NCBI RefSeq assembly: GCF_030913365.1
Contig: NZ_CP133160.1
Span: 1,887,001 to 1,951,000 of the forward strand
Origin: Stenotrophomonas sp. 24(2023)
GTDB taxonomy: Bacteria; Pseudomonadota; Gammaproteobacteria; Xanthomonadales; Xanthomonadaceae
Direction: 5' to 3'
Length of the DNA: 64,000 nt
A program made the position numbers and the translations under genes. Below the pieces are notes generated by a model. It was not told the DNA's origin and did no database searches. It was given only the letters and a program-made list of their open reading frames with translations. The first letter of the stretch is position 1, and each line of letters opens with the position of its first letter. Below are positions 26,755-35,660 of this stretch, piece by piece.

Positions 26755-29082
26755 GTGATTGCCGATGCCCACACCCGCGCGGGCCTGCCGCGCGCTGCGT
26801 TGCCGTGCCCGCCTGCGCCCGTGCGGCGTGCTTCTGGACAGCATGCGCTTGCGCTGGCCGTTGTCCTGGCCCTGCCGATGGCGGCCCACGCCGAGGCCCC
26901 GGCCAGTGACCCGACCACCCTGGATGGCCTGGAAGTCACCGCGCGCCGGCAGTCACAGGTGGACAGCTACACGCTGCCGGCCAGCCGTGCGGCCATCGGC
27001 CTGGACCTGAGCCTGCGGCAGACCCCGCAGTCGGTGACCACGGTGACCCGCCAGCAGATGGATGACCTGCAGATCGAGTCCATCGACGATGTGCTGACCA
27101 GCACCACCGGCATCACCACCTATTCGCTGGACAACGCTGGCCGCACCACCTTCCGTGCGCGCGGCTTCGACATCGGCAACTTCAAGGTCGACGGCATGCT
27201 GGTCAACGGCGCCAGCAGCTTCAGTGGCGGCGGCGCGGCGCTGAACATGGACCTGTATGACCACGTGCAGGTGGTGCGCGGTGCCAATGGCCTGCTCGGC
27301 GGCACCGGTGATCCGTCGGCCACGGTGTACCTGGAGCGCAAGCGCCCGGGCCGGGAGTTCGGCGCGGCCGCCGCGCTCACCGTCGGCAGCCACGACAAGC
27401 GGCGCCTGATGGGTGACCTCAACACGCCGCTGACCGCCGATGGCCGCGTGCGCAGCCGCGTGGTGGTCAGTGCCGAGGATTCGGACACCTTCCGCCAGCG
27501 CGAGAACATCCAGCGCCTGGCCGGGCTGGCCAGCATCGAGGCCGATCTGGGCAGTGCCACGGTGGTGAACCTGGGCGTGCAGTACGAGAAGACCCGCAAC
27601 GGCGGCGCCTCCTGGGGCAGCAACGTGCCGATCTGGTGGGCCGATGGCAGCCGCGCGCAGCTGTCGCGCAGCACCAACCCGGCTGCCGACTGGAGCCTGG
27701 CCAAGCGCGATGCCACCACCGTGTTCGGCAGTGTCGAGCAGGGCCTGGGCGCGGGCTGGACGCTGCGTGCGGCCTTCGCCCACGACAGCGGTGATACCTA
27801 CACCCACTACGGCGTGGCCAAGGTCAACAATGCCGCGCGCGGGCAGGGCTTTGCCGGCTTCTGGAACCCCGATGGCAGCGGCGCGTTCCTCAATGCCATC
27901 CACAGCGAATCCGATACCCGCCGCGACAACCTGGACATCAGTGCCAGCGGACCGCTGCAGCTGTTCGGCCGCGAACACCAGCTGATGGCCGGCTTCAACG
28001 GCTACCGCAGCGAGATCACCGATTACACCTTCAGCGCGGCGCTGGGCAACTGCTCGATTGCCGGCGTGGCGCCGTGGAGCGGCTGCCAGTACCGCGCGGT
28101 CGGCCTGCCGATCGCCGACTGGCGCAGCTGGGATGGCAGCTACGCACCGTTCACCGCGTTCCGTACCCCGGCGCGCACCAAGACCATCACCCAGAACCTG
28201 GGCGGCTACCTGGCCGGGCGTTTCAGCCTGTCCGACCCGCTGTCGCTGGTGCTCGGCACCCGCGTGAGCAACTATAAGACCTATACGCAGACCTACACCC
28301 TGACCGGTGCACGCACGCGCAGTGCCGCCACCGGCGAGCAGCAGGTGGTGACGCCGTATGCGGGCCTGGTGTGGGACTTCGCGCCGAACTATTCGGCGTA
28401 TGTGAGCTACACCGATGTGTTCAGCCCGCAGGGCAACGTGCGCGATGCCAACGACACGCTGCTCGATCCGGTGACCGGCAAGAGCTACGAAGCCGGCATC
28501 AAGGGCGAATGGGCCGATGGTGCGCTCAATGCCGCGCTGGCGCTGTTCCGCAATGCGCAGAACAACGTGGCCGAAAGCACCGGCCTGGTCCACCCGGATA
28601 CCGGGCTGACCATCTACCGCGCCGTGGACGGGGTGACCTCCAAGGGCGCGGACCTGGAAATCTCCGGGCGCCTGGCGCCGGGCTGGAATGTGTACGCCGG
28701 CTATACCTGGCTGCAGGTCGATGGCCTGTCCTACCAGCAGGACCCGCGCCACCTGCTGCGCCTGAACACCGCCTGGACCCTACCCGGCGCCTGGTCGAAG
28801 CTGACCGTCGGTGGTGGCCTGTCGGTGCAGAGCGGCACGGTGATGTCGACCAATCCCGGCCGTCCGCTGGGCAATGGCCGCTACGACGCCAGCAACCTGC
28901 CGCTGGGCGGCTACACCCTGGTCAACCTGATGGCCCGCTACGCGTTGACCGATACGGTGCAGCTGGCGCTGAACATCAACAACCTGACCGACAAGACCTA
29001 CTACACCCAGTACGGCTTCTACGACGGGCTGATCTTCGGCGAGCCGCGCTCGGCCACGTTCACCGTGCGCGCGCGGTTCTGA
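26755..29082 (+). CDS. TonB-dependent siderophore receptor
   Basis: A 775-residue outer-membrane receptor of the FpvA/FoxA/FhuE ferric-siderophore type. After a long signal region ending near MAAHAEA it has a plug with SLRQTPQSVTTVTRQQMDD, the type signature TGITTYSLDNAGRTTFRARGF, YDHVQVVRGANGLLGGTGDPS, then the barrel, ending GEPRSATFTVRARF as typical for the group. No N-terminal signalling (STN) domain is seen. The start is a GTG preceded by GAGAAGGA about ten bases upstream. The Fur box just upstream supports iron-repressed expression. The two-component genes that follow may sense an envelope or metal signal related to it, though this is positional inference. Confidence 0.93.
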   Translation: MIADAHTRAGLPRAALPCPPAPVRRASGQHALALAVVLALPMAAHAEAPASDPTTLDGLEVTARRQSQVDSYTLPASRAAIGLDLSLRQTPQSVTTVTRQQMDDLQIESIDDVLTSTTGITTYSLDNAGRTTFRARGFDIGNFKVDGMLVNGASSFSGGGAALNMDLYDHVQVVRGANGLLGGTGDPSATVYLERKRPGREFGAAAALTVGSHDKRRLMGDLNTPLTADGRVRSRVVVSAEDSDTFRQRENIQRLAGLASIEADLGSATVVNLGVQYEKTRNGGASWGSNVPIWWADGSRAQLSRSTNPAADWSLAKRDATTVFGSVEQGLGAGWTLRAAFAHDSGDTYTHYGVAKVNNAARGQGFAGFWNPDGSGAFLNAIHSESDTRRDNLDISASGPLQLFGREHQLMAGFNGYRSEITDYTFSAALGNCSIAGVAPWSGCQYRAVGLPIADWRSWDGSYAPFTAFRTPARTKTITQNLGGYLAGRFSLSDPLSLVLGTRVSNYKTYTQTYTLTGARTRSAATGEQQVVTPYAGLVWDFAPNYSAYVSYTDVFSPQGNVRDANDTLLDPVTGKSYEAGIKGEWADGALNAALALFRNAQNNVAESTGLVHPDTGLTIYRAVDGVTSKGADLEISGRLAPGWNVYAGYTWLQVDGLSYQQDPRHLLRLNTAWTLPGAWSKLTVGGGLSVQSGTVMSTNPGRPLGNGRYDASNLPLGGYTLVNLMARYALTDTVQLALNINNLTDKTYYTQYGFYDGLIFGEPRSATFTVRARF

Positions 29083-29092
29083 CCACCCGCCC

Positions 29093-29117
29093 GGCCCCGG
29101 CCCTGCGCGCCGGGGCC
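29093..29117 (+). terminator. GC-rich hairpin after siderophore receptor
   Basis: A 9-bp stem (GGCCCCGGC / GCCGGGGCC) with a 7-base loop, ten bases after the stop codon and without a T run. Confidence 0.5.
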
Positions 29118-29137
29118 GCTTCTGGGAAGATGCCGGC

Positions 29138-29863
29138 ATGATGGCCGAACCGCCCTGCCCTGCCGCCCGCCTGCTGGTTGTCGATGACGACCCGGAAATC
29201 GGCGCGCTGCTGGCGCAGTACCTGGGCCAGCATGGCCTGCAGACCGATGTGGTGGGCGACGGCGCGGCGATGTGGGCCGCGCTGCAGCGCAGCCGCTTCG
29301 ATGCGGTGGTGCTGGACCTGATGCTGCCCGGTGACGATGGCCTGGCGCTGTGCCAGCAGCTGCGTGCGCAGAGCAGCCTGCCGGTGATCATGCTGACCGC
29401 GCGCGGGCGGCCGATGGACCGCATCCTCGGCCTGGAAACCGGTGCCGACGATTACATGGCCAAGCCGTTCGACCCGCGCGAGCTGCTGGCGCGTCTGCGC
29501 GCGGTGCTGCGCCGGACCGGCGTGCAGCTGGAGCCACCGCCGGCCCGCCTGCACTTCGCGGGCTGGACCCTGGATACCCGCCGCCGCGCGCTGCAGGCCG
29601 CCGATGGCCGTCGCCACCTGCTGGGGGACACCGATTTTGCCGTGCTGCTGTTGCTGCTGCGCCAGCCCGACCAGGTGCTGGAGCGCGACTTCCTGGTCGA
29701 GCAGGTCTACGGCCGCGACCGCCAGCCCAATGACCGTGGCATCGACATGTGCATCAGCCGCCTGCGCCAGGTGCTGGAGGACGACAGCCGCGCGCCGGCG
29801 CTGATCCGCACCGTGCGCCACCGTGGCTACAGCCTGGCCGGGCCGGTGCACGCCGATGACTGA
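29138..29863 (+). CDS. OmpR-family response regulator
   Basis: A 241-residue DNA-binding response regulator. The receiver domain (residues about 10-125) has the acidic pair VVDDDPE, the phospho-acceptor Asp60 in VVLDLMLPGDDG, the Thr in MLTARG and the Lys in MAKPFDPREL. A winged-helix output domain follows (residues about 140-235) ending IRTVRHRGYSLAG. Two adjacent ATG codons could serve as start. The stop overlaps the start of the histidine kinase gene by eight bases, so the pair is one translationally coupled unit. It resembles RstA/OmpR types; the target genes are not identified, but the upstream siderophore receptor is a candidate. Confidence 0.94.
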   Translation: MMAEPPCPAARLLVVDDDPEIGALLAQYLGQHGLQTDVVGDGAAMWAALQRSRFDAVVLDLMLPGDDGLALCQQLRAQSSLPVIMLTARGRPMDRILGLETGADDYMAKPFDPRELLARLRAVLRRTGVQLEPPPARLHFAGWTLDTRRRALQAADGRRHLLGDTDFAVLLLLLRQPDQVLERDFLVEQVYGRDRQPNDRGIDMCISRLRQVLEDDSRAPALIRTVRHRGYSLAGPVHADD

Positions 29864-31256
29864 GCCGCGCCTGGGCTGGCCGCGCACGCTGTATGGCCGG
29901 CTGATGATCGTGCTGGTGGCCGGCATGCTGCTGGCGCAGCTGCTGACCGGCACGGTCTGGCATGACGCCCGCTATGAGCGGGTGGCCGAGATACCGGCGC
30001 GGCTGACCGCCGCGCACGTGGCGCAGAGCCTGCGCCTGCTGGAGGCAGCCGATTCACCGCTGGCCGGGGCCGACCCCGCGCTGCTGTCCACCGCCGACCT
30101 GTCCGTGCACGCGGTCGATGACGGCGGCAGCGTGGCGCTGCGCGCACGTGACCGCACCGTCGAGCGCCTGCTGCGCGATGCACTGGCCAGTGAACTGGGC
30201 AGCCCGCGCGAACTGCACCTGCAGCACCTGCGCCTGTATGACCGGCAGGGGCGCGATGATGACGATGTGCTGTCCGCCCGCCATGTGGCCGGCCAGTTCC
30301 AGCTGCGCGTGCGCAGCGCGCAGGGCCAGTGGCTGCAGTTCGATGTGCGCGAGGGGCAGGCCGGCCTGCAGCTGGAACCCACCCACGCGCTGGGCGACTA
30401 CCTGCTGCGCATCTACGGCCTGCGCACGCTGCTGATCCTGCTGCTGGCCCTGCTGGTGGTGCGCTGGCTGACCCGGCCGCTGACCCGGCTGGCGGCCGCG
30501 GCACAGGCACTGGGCCGCAACCTGCATGCCCCGCCGCTGCCGCTGGAAGGCCCGCGCGAGGTGCGCCAGGCCGCGCACGCCTTCAACCAGATGCAGGCCC
30601 AGCTGCAACAGGCGGCGCACGCCCGGGAGGAGCTGCTGGCGGCGGTGTCCCACGACCTGCGCTCGCCGCTGACGCGGCTGCGCCTGCGCACCGAACTGCT
30701 GGCCGATGACGCTGCCCGCGAGCGCTGGCGGGCCGACCTGGACGATATGCAGGCGCTGGTCGACTCGATCCTGGATTACAGCAGCGCCACGCAGCTGCAG
30801 GGGCACCGCGAAGCGGTGGATATCGATGCGCTGCTGCGCACGGTGGTGGAAGATGCGCGCGAAGCGGGCCATGCCGTGCAGCTGGGCGGCCAGGGGGGCG
30901 TGGCCTGCCCCGGCTTTCCACGCAGCCTGAAGCGTGCCTTGGCCAATCTGGTCGACAACGCGGCCCGCTACGGGGGGCAGGCGCAGGTGGTGGCCTCGGC
31001 CGATGCGCAGGCCGTGCAGATCGTCATCCAGGACCAGGGCCCGGGTATCCCCGCCAGCGAGCGGGCGCGGCTGCTGCAGCCGTTCCAGCGGCTGCAGGCC
31101 TCGCGCAGCGATCGCCAGGGCGGTACCGGGCTGGGCCTGAGCATCGCGCTGGCCATCGTGCAGGCGCACGGGGGCCAGCTGGCGCTGGAGGACGGTCCGG
31201 GCGGCCGCGGGCTGTGCGTGCGCATCACCCTGCCCCGCGCGCAGCCGGCCGGCTGA
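29856..31256 (+). CDS. Sensor histidine kinase
   Basis: A 466-residue membrane histidine kinase partnering the overlapping OmpR-type regulator. It has a transmembrane helix near residues 15-32, a periplasmic sensor region of about 150 residues without a recognisable ligand domain, a second helix near residues 188-205, a HAMP linker starting RWLTRPLTRLAAA, the HisKA box AVSHDLRSPLTRLR with the phospho-acceptor His at residue 266, and the ATPase motifs NLVDNAARYGG, DQGPGIP and GTGLGLSIALAIV. The start ATG lies in the ATGACTGA overlap with the regulator stop. The signal is unknown. Confidence 0.94.
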   Translation: MTEPRLGWPRTLYGRLMIVLVAGMLLAQLLTGTVWHDARYERVAEIPARLTAAHVAQSLRLLEAADSPLAGADPALLSTADLSVHAVDDGGSVALRARDRTVERLLRDALASELGSPRELHLQHLRLYDRQGRDDDDVLSARHVAGQFQLRVRSAQGQWLQFDVREGQAGLQLEPTHALGDYLLRIYGLRTLLILLLALLVVRWLTRPLTRLAAAAQALGRNLHAPPLPLEGPREVRQAAHAFNQMQAQLQQAAHAREELLAAVSHDLRSPLTRLRLRTELLADDAARERWRADLDDMQALVDSILDYSSATQLQGHREAVDIDALLRTVVEDAREAGHAVQLGGQGGVACPGFPRSLKRALANLVDNAARYGGQAQVVASADAQAVQIVIQDQGPGIPASERARLLQPFQRLQASRSDRQGGTGLGLSIALAIVQAHGGQLALEDGPGGRGLCVRITLPRAQPAG

Positions 31257-31369
31257 GCCGGCGCGCTGCCTGTTCAGCCGGGCACGGCGGCTGAGGTGAA
31301 CGGTGGCGTCACGGCCGGCTAACGGCGGCGCCGGTACACCTGCCCACCCGCCTGCTGCTGGAGCCGGCC

Positions 31370-31768
31370 ATGCCCCGCCTGGAACGTCCCGCACCGTCCG
31401 TGTTCAACGTCCACCTGGATCCGCTGGGCGCCCGCAGCGCGCAGCGCCGGGCCCGCCAGGCCGCCGAACCGCAGGCCGTGGCCCAGGATTACCAGCAGTA
31501 CATGCGCAGCGATTACGAGCGCCGCCGCAGCCAGGGCCATCGCAGCTGGCGCGACCTGTGCGCCGCCTATGCGTTCGCGTTGAGCACGCATGCCGCCGAT
31601 TGGCCGCGCGGCGGTGATGCCGATACCGATGAGGAACTGGCGGCGCACTGGGAACAGATGCGCGGGCAGTCGCGGTTGTCGTGGCAGCAAGCCCGACCGG
31701 TGGTGGAAGACGCCTGGATGGCGCTGGACCACATGCCGGCCGCGGCGGTGCGGCCGCTGCTGCAGTAA
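31370..31768 (+). CDS. Hypothetical protein
   Basis: I do not recognise this 132-residue, hydrophilic, Arg- and Ala-rich protein. It has no signal peptide or membrane segment and is probably cytoplasmic. A GGAG ribosome-binding site is suitably placed before the ATG. It contains a Trp-rich C-terminal half (SWRDL, HAADWPRGG, SLWQQAR-like stretches). It follows the histidine kinase by 113 bases and is convergent with a TonB receptor, with a perfect hairpin between them. Confidence 0.65.
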   Translation: MPRLERPAPSVFNVHLDPLGARSAQRRARQAAEPQAVAQDYQQYMRSDYERRRSQGHRSWRDLCAAYAFALSTHAADWPRGGDADTDEELAAHWEQMRGQSRLSWQQARPVVEDAWMALDHMPAAAVRPLLQ

Positions 31769-31788
31769 CGCCACACCGTGAACCCGTG

Positions 31789-31819
31789 CAGGACGGCCAG
31801 GCAGTGCCTGGCCGTCCTG
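31789..31819. terminator. Hairpin between convergent genes
   Basis: Perfect 15-bp arms (CAGGACGGCCAGGCA / TGCCTGGCCGTCCTG) around a single G. It lies between two convergent stop codons and could act in both directions, though neither side has a T run. Confidence 0.6.
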
Positions 31820-31826
31820 GTGCGGA

Positions 31827-34631
31827 TCAGAAGTCCGCGCGGATGCCGAAGGTGATGCGACGGCCGGAGAACTCGTACTGGGTCGGGAACGCCTTGTCGA
31901 TGGTGTAGCCCTTGGTCTTCTCGTCCAGCAGGTTGATCGCTTCCAGGTTCAGCTTCCAGGTGTCGTTGAGGCGGAAGCCGAACGAGGCATCCAGCTGGCC
32001 GTAGGCGTCGCGGTACACCGGGTACATGTTCAGGTGGATGTACTCGACGTACTTGTCCTTGAAGTTGTACGAGGCGCGCGCGCTGAAGCGGTCGTTCTCG
32101 TAGTACAGGGTGAAGTTGTACGCCTTCTCGGCCAGGCCTTCCGGCGGGGTCGGGATGCCCAGGTCGGACGCGCCGGTCAGCGAGTTGTCCAGCTGCGTGT
32201 AGTTGGCGTTGATGCCCCAGCCTTCCAGCGCCGGGTGCAGCATCGACAACGGCAGCTGCGCGACCAGTTCCACGCCGGTGACCTTGTAGGCGCCATCGGC
32301 ATTGACCGGCTGGTACACCTCGAAGTCGTAGTAGCCGTCCAGCGACCCGTTGGCGTTGAGCTTCTCGACGTTCTTGACGATGCCGGTCAGCGACTGCCGC
32401 ACCACGCCGTCGATCTTCTTGGAGAAGTACGAGGCTGCCAGCAGGCCGCCGTTGCCCAGGTACTTTTCCAGGCCCACTTCCCACTGCCTGGCGGTGGTCG
32501 GCTTCAGTGCCGGGTTGCCGTCCATGAAGCGGAAGCTGCTCCAGCTGACGGTGCGGCGGTAGGCGATGTCGGTCAGCGACGGGCGCATCAGCGTTTCCGA
32601 GGCTGCACCCCGCAGCACCAGGCCGTCGGCGATCTCGGCGGTCATGTTGAAGCTGGGCAGGATCTTGCTGTAATCGCCGCTGCTGGAGATCGGCGTGGCG
32701 GTGAAGCCGTTGCTGCCATCGGGCTTCTGCACCGGGTGGAAGCCGGCCGAATCGACGTCGGTGTCGATCGAGCGCACGCCCAGGTTGGCGTACACCGGCA
32801 CGCGGCCGATATCGAAGTAGAAGTCGGCCATGGCATACAGCGCCAGGGTCTTCTCCTTCACTTCGTAGTACTGGCCCGGGTCCAGCGGCGTTGCATAGCC
32901 GGGGTAGCGGAAGGTGGCGCGGGCGTAGGCGTTGGAGATCTGCTGCCAGTCCAGGTCGCTGGGGCGGTAGGCGCCCCCCGGGGCCAGCTGGCTGATCCAC
33001 ATCGGGTTGCTGTCGGCCAGCGTGCGCTTGTTGACCCACGCGGTGCTGCCGGCGCCCGGGCCCTGGATCTTGCCGCTGCCGAACTCGCGTTCCTTGGTCT
33101 TGTCGGTGTAGCGCGCGCCGAACTGCAGTGCGCTCAGCGCCGGGAAGAAGGCCAGGTTCATCTGCCGGCGCAGGTCCAGCTGCGCGGCGTACTTGTCATC
33201 CTTCACCTTCTCCACTTCGGTCTCGTACGCTTCGAACAGGTACTTGTCCGGCGAGTGGTACATGTCGAAGCCACCGGCGCTGCTGGGAACCGTCTCGCCG
33301 CCATCGGCGGTCCAGCGCGTGCGTGACGGCGCATAGGCCACGTGCTTGAGGTTGGCGTAGTCCGAATCCTTGCGGGCACCGGAATAGCCGATCAGCGCAT
33401 CGATGTCCCAGCTGCCCACCTTCCAGTCCAGCTTGGTGCTGAACTGGCGGTAGTCGGTGTTGGCGTTGCGTTCCTTGCTCAGGATTTCATGCTGCGTGGC
33501 AGTGTAGGCCACGTCCTTGAGCACGGTGATGCCATAGGCACCCAGCGTGGTCTTGTCGTAGTCGTAGATGCGGTCCAGGGTGCTGCGGCTGGAGGCCGAA
33601 TAGGCCGCGGCATCGTACTCGTCCTCGTGGGTGTCATAACCGCCGAGCATGCCGTCGAAGCTCAGGGAGAACGTGTCGCTGGGCTTGAACTGCAGCGATG
33701 CGGTCGCACCCCACTGGTCCTGGTCGTTGAGGTAGACGCGGTCACCGACCTTGTCCTGGAAGATGATGCGGCTGGTTTCGTCCTTGTCCAGGCGGTTCTT
33801 CACCACCACGCCGGCATCGCGCGCAAGCACGGCGGCGGCCTGCGAGGCGCGGGTGCCGGACGCTTCCAGGAAGCGGCCCATCGGGCGGAAGTTGATGCCC
33901 GAGTTGGAATCGGTGCGGTTGGTGCGCTTGGCCTTGGAGAACGACACCAGGCCGCCCCAGTCGCCCCAGGTATCGCTGGCCAGGAAGGAGATCTTCGGGT
34001 CGATCTTGCCGTTGATCGAATTGTGCGAGGCTTCTGCCGAGGCACTGAACTTGGGTTCGTTGTAGTCGAACGGCTTGGCCGTTTCGATGTAGACCGAGCC
34101 GGCGATGCCGCCTTCCTCATCGGCGGCGGTGGGCGATTTCTGCACCGTCACCGTCTGCACCACGTCGGAGGCGAAGATGTCGAACTGCACGTCACGGCCG
34201 CCACTGCCCGAGGCGGTGGCCAGGTTGTTGATCGAGACCAGGGTGAATTCGCTGGGCAGGCCGCGCACGCTGACCTTGCTGCCCAGCCCCTTGTTGCGCT
34301 CGATGGTCACGCCCGGCATGCGCTGCAGCGCTTCGGCCAGGTTCTGTTCGGGGAAGTCGGCCACGTCGGTGGCGACGATGGAATCGGAGAAGCCGATGTT
34401 GGCGCGCTTGAGATCGACCGCGCGTTCCAGGCTCCTGGCATAGCTGCCGCTGACGTTGACGGTGTCCAGCTGCTGCAGCTGCTGGCGGGTATCGCCATCA
34501 TCGGTGGCCTCTTCGGCCATGGCATCGATGGGCAGCGCGGCCAGCCCGCCGATCAGCACAGCATGCACGGCGTGGGACAAAAGCTTCGCATGGGGGGCGG
34601 AACGGGCCGCCTCCCGGTGGTTGGTTCGCAT
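31827..34631 (-). CDS. TonB-dependent outer-membrane receptor, large type
   Basis: A 934-residue receptor of the long TonB-dependent class common in Xanthomonas and Caulobacter for carbohydrates and other non-iron nutrients. It has a signal peptide ending near IDAMAEE, a TonB-box region LDTVNVSGSYARSL, a plug with LAEALQRMPGVTIERNKGLG, VSVRGLPSEFTLVSINN and QTVTVQKSPTAADEEGGIAG, and a barrel ending RRITFGIRADF. The QRMPGVTIER and SVRGLP features are typical of this class. The substrate is unknown and no enzyme genes flank it; the downstream genes belong to alcohol metabolism on the same strand but start from their own promoter further away. Confidence 0.9.
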   Translation of the reverse strand: MRTNHREAARSAPHAKLLSHAVHAVLIGGLAALPIDAMAEEATDDGDTRQQLQQLDTVNVSGSYARSLERAVDLKRANIGFSDSIVATDVADFPEQNLAEALQRMPGVTIERNKGLGSKVSVRGLPSEFTLVSINNLATASGSGGRDVQFDIFASDVVQTVTVQKSPTAADEEGGIAGSVYIETAKPFDYNEPKFSASAEASHNSINGKIDPKISFLASDTWGDWGGLVSFSKAKRTNRTDSNSGINFRPMGRFLEASGTRASQAAAVLARDAGVVVKNRLDKDETSRIIFQDKVGDRVYLNDQDQWGATASLQFKPSDTFSLSFDGMLGGYDTHEDEYDAAAYSASSRSTLDRIYDYDKTTLGAYGITVLKDVAYTATQHEILSKERNANTDYRQFSTKLDWKVGSWDIDALIGYSGARKDSDYANLKHVAYAPSRTRWTADGGETVPSSAGGFDMYHSPDKYLFEAYETEVEKVKDDKYAAQLDLRRQMNLAFFPALSALQFGARYTDKTKEREFGSGKIQGPGAGSTAWVNKRTLADSNPMWISQLAPGGAYRPSDLDWQQISNAYARATFRYPGYATPLDPGQYYEVKEKTLALYAMADFYFDIGRVPVYANLGVRSIDTDVDSAGFHPVQKPDGSNGFTATPISSSGDYSKILPSFNMTAEIADGLVLRGAASETLMRPSLTDIAYRRTVSWSSFRFMDGNPALKPTTARQWEVGLEKYLGNGGLLAASYFSKKIDGVVRQSLTGIVKNVEKLNANGSLDGYYDFEVYQPVNADGAYKVTGVELVAQLPLSMLHPALEGWGINANYTQLDNSLTGASDLGIPTPPEGLAEKAYNFTLYYENDRFSARASYNFKDKYVEYIHLNMYPVYRDAYGQLDASFGFRLNDTWKLNLEAINLLDEKTKGYTIDKAFPTQYEFSGRRITFGIRADF

Positions 34632-34750
34632 GGGTTGAATCCCGGGTCCTTGAAGGGGTCGTACGCTGCGCCCACCCCGTTGTTCCCTGGGTCTGGGCCC
34701 CTGCGCTGCGTTGCCGACATTCGGCGGACCAAGAGGCTAAGCCTCGATTG

Positions 34751-35146
34751 TTAACGGGATGTTGCGCTGCGACGACGTTGTCCACCGATGTACCAGCCCA
34801 GCCCCAGCTGCACCGGCAGCGAGGCCAGCAGGCCACTGACGAACCAGGACGGGAAATCGCCGCCCAGCACCCAGACACCGTAGCCACTGCCCAGTGCGAT
34901 CAACGTCCAGATGCCGGCCCCGTGCGAACGCGGCCAGCACGGCGCATACCACGTGGCGAAGGCAACGGCGGCGATGCCTCCGAGCACGGTGAAGGCCAGG
35001 TCCCAGCCCAGCTGCGCCGGATTGCCCAGCGCCAGCCCCAGCAGCGTGGGCAGCCAGCTGGCCATGTTGGTCACCAGGGTGAGTGCGACCAGCGCGCCGA
35101 CCAGGGCGAGCAGGGACAGCAGCAGGGTCTTGAGCAGGTCGGGCAT
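34751..35146 (-). CDS. Small integral membrane protein
   Basis: A 131-residue, very hydrophobic protein with about four transmembrane segments, beginning MPDLLKTLLLSLLALVGALV. I do not recognise the family. It is the last gene of the probable aldB-adhP-DUF779 operon, 26 bases after the DUF779 stop, and could be part of that unit or independent. The start chosen is the ATG at 35144-35146; an in-frame upstream extension is not supported. Confidence 0.7.
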   Translation of the reverse strand: MPDLLKTLLLSLLALVGALVALTLVTNMASWLPTLLGLALGNPAQLGWDLAFTVLGGIAAVAFATWYAPCWPRSHGAGIWTLIALGSGYGVWVLGGDFPSWFVSGLLASLPVQLGLGWYIGGQRRRSATSR

Positions 35147-35172
35147 GGCCCATTGTACGGCGCCCCGCCGCG

Positions 35173-35550
35173 CTAGACCTTGCCAGCGGCCTGCAGTGCG
35201 GCGGACTCGGCATCGGTGAACAGCCGCGAGCGCACCAGGAAGCGCACGCCTTCGCCGTTGTCCAGCGAGAACATGCCGCCCCGGCCGGGAACCACATCGA
35301 TGATCAGCTGGGTATGCTTCCAGTAGGCGAACTGCGAAGGGCTGATATAGAACGGTGCGCCCCCGATCTCGCCCAGGCGGACATCGCGGTCGCCGAGCAG
35401 GAAATCCCCCTGCGCGAAACACATCGGTGAAGAGCCGTCGCAGCAGCCGCCGGACTGGTGGAACAGCAGCGGGCCATGGCGCGCCCGCAGCCTGTCGATC
35501 AGCTGCAGTGCGGCCAGGGTGGCGGTGACCTGGGGCGGAAGTTCGGTCAT
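35173..35550 (-). CDS. DUF779 domain protein, aldehyde dehydrogenase-associated
   Basis: A 125-residue protein of family DUF779, usually encoded next to acetaldehyde dehydrogenases of the AldB/ExaC type, with unknown biochemical role. Features seen are FHQSGGCCDGSSPMCF with three cysteines close together, suggesting metal or redox chemistry, and WKHTQLIIDVVPGRGGMFSLDNGEG. It lies 110 bases downstream of adhP on the same strand. The context with AldB, AdhP and a sigma-54 activator is the typical setting for this family. Confidence 0.88.
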   Translation of the reverse strand: MTELPPQVTATLAALQLIDRLRARHGPLLFHQSGGCCDGSSPMCFAQGDFLLGDRDVRLGEIGGAPFYISPSQFAYWKHTQLIIDVVPGRGGMFSLDNGEGVRFLVRSRLFTDAESAALQAAGKV

Positions 35551-35660
35551 GGCAGGCTCCCTCCTCGCACAGCGTGGACCCCTGACGGGGTGGACAGCAG
35601 CGGCATGGCCGCTGCCGCCCGTGGGAGAGGAAACGGGCAGCAGCGGCCATGCACGGCGGA

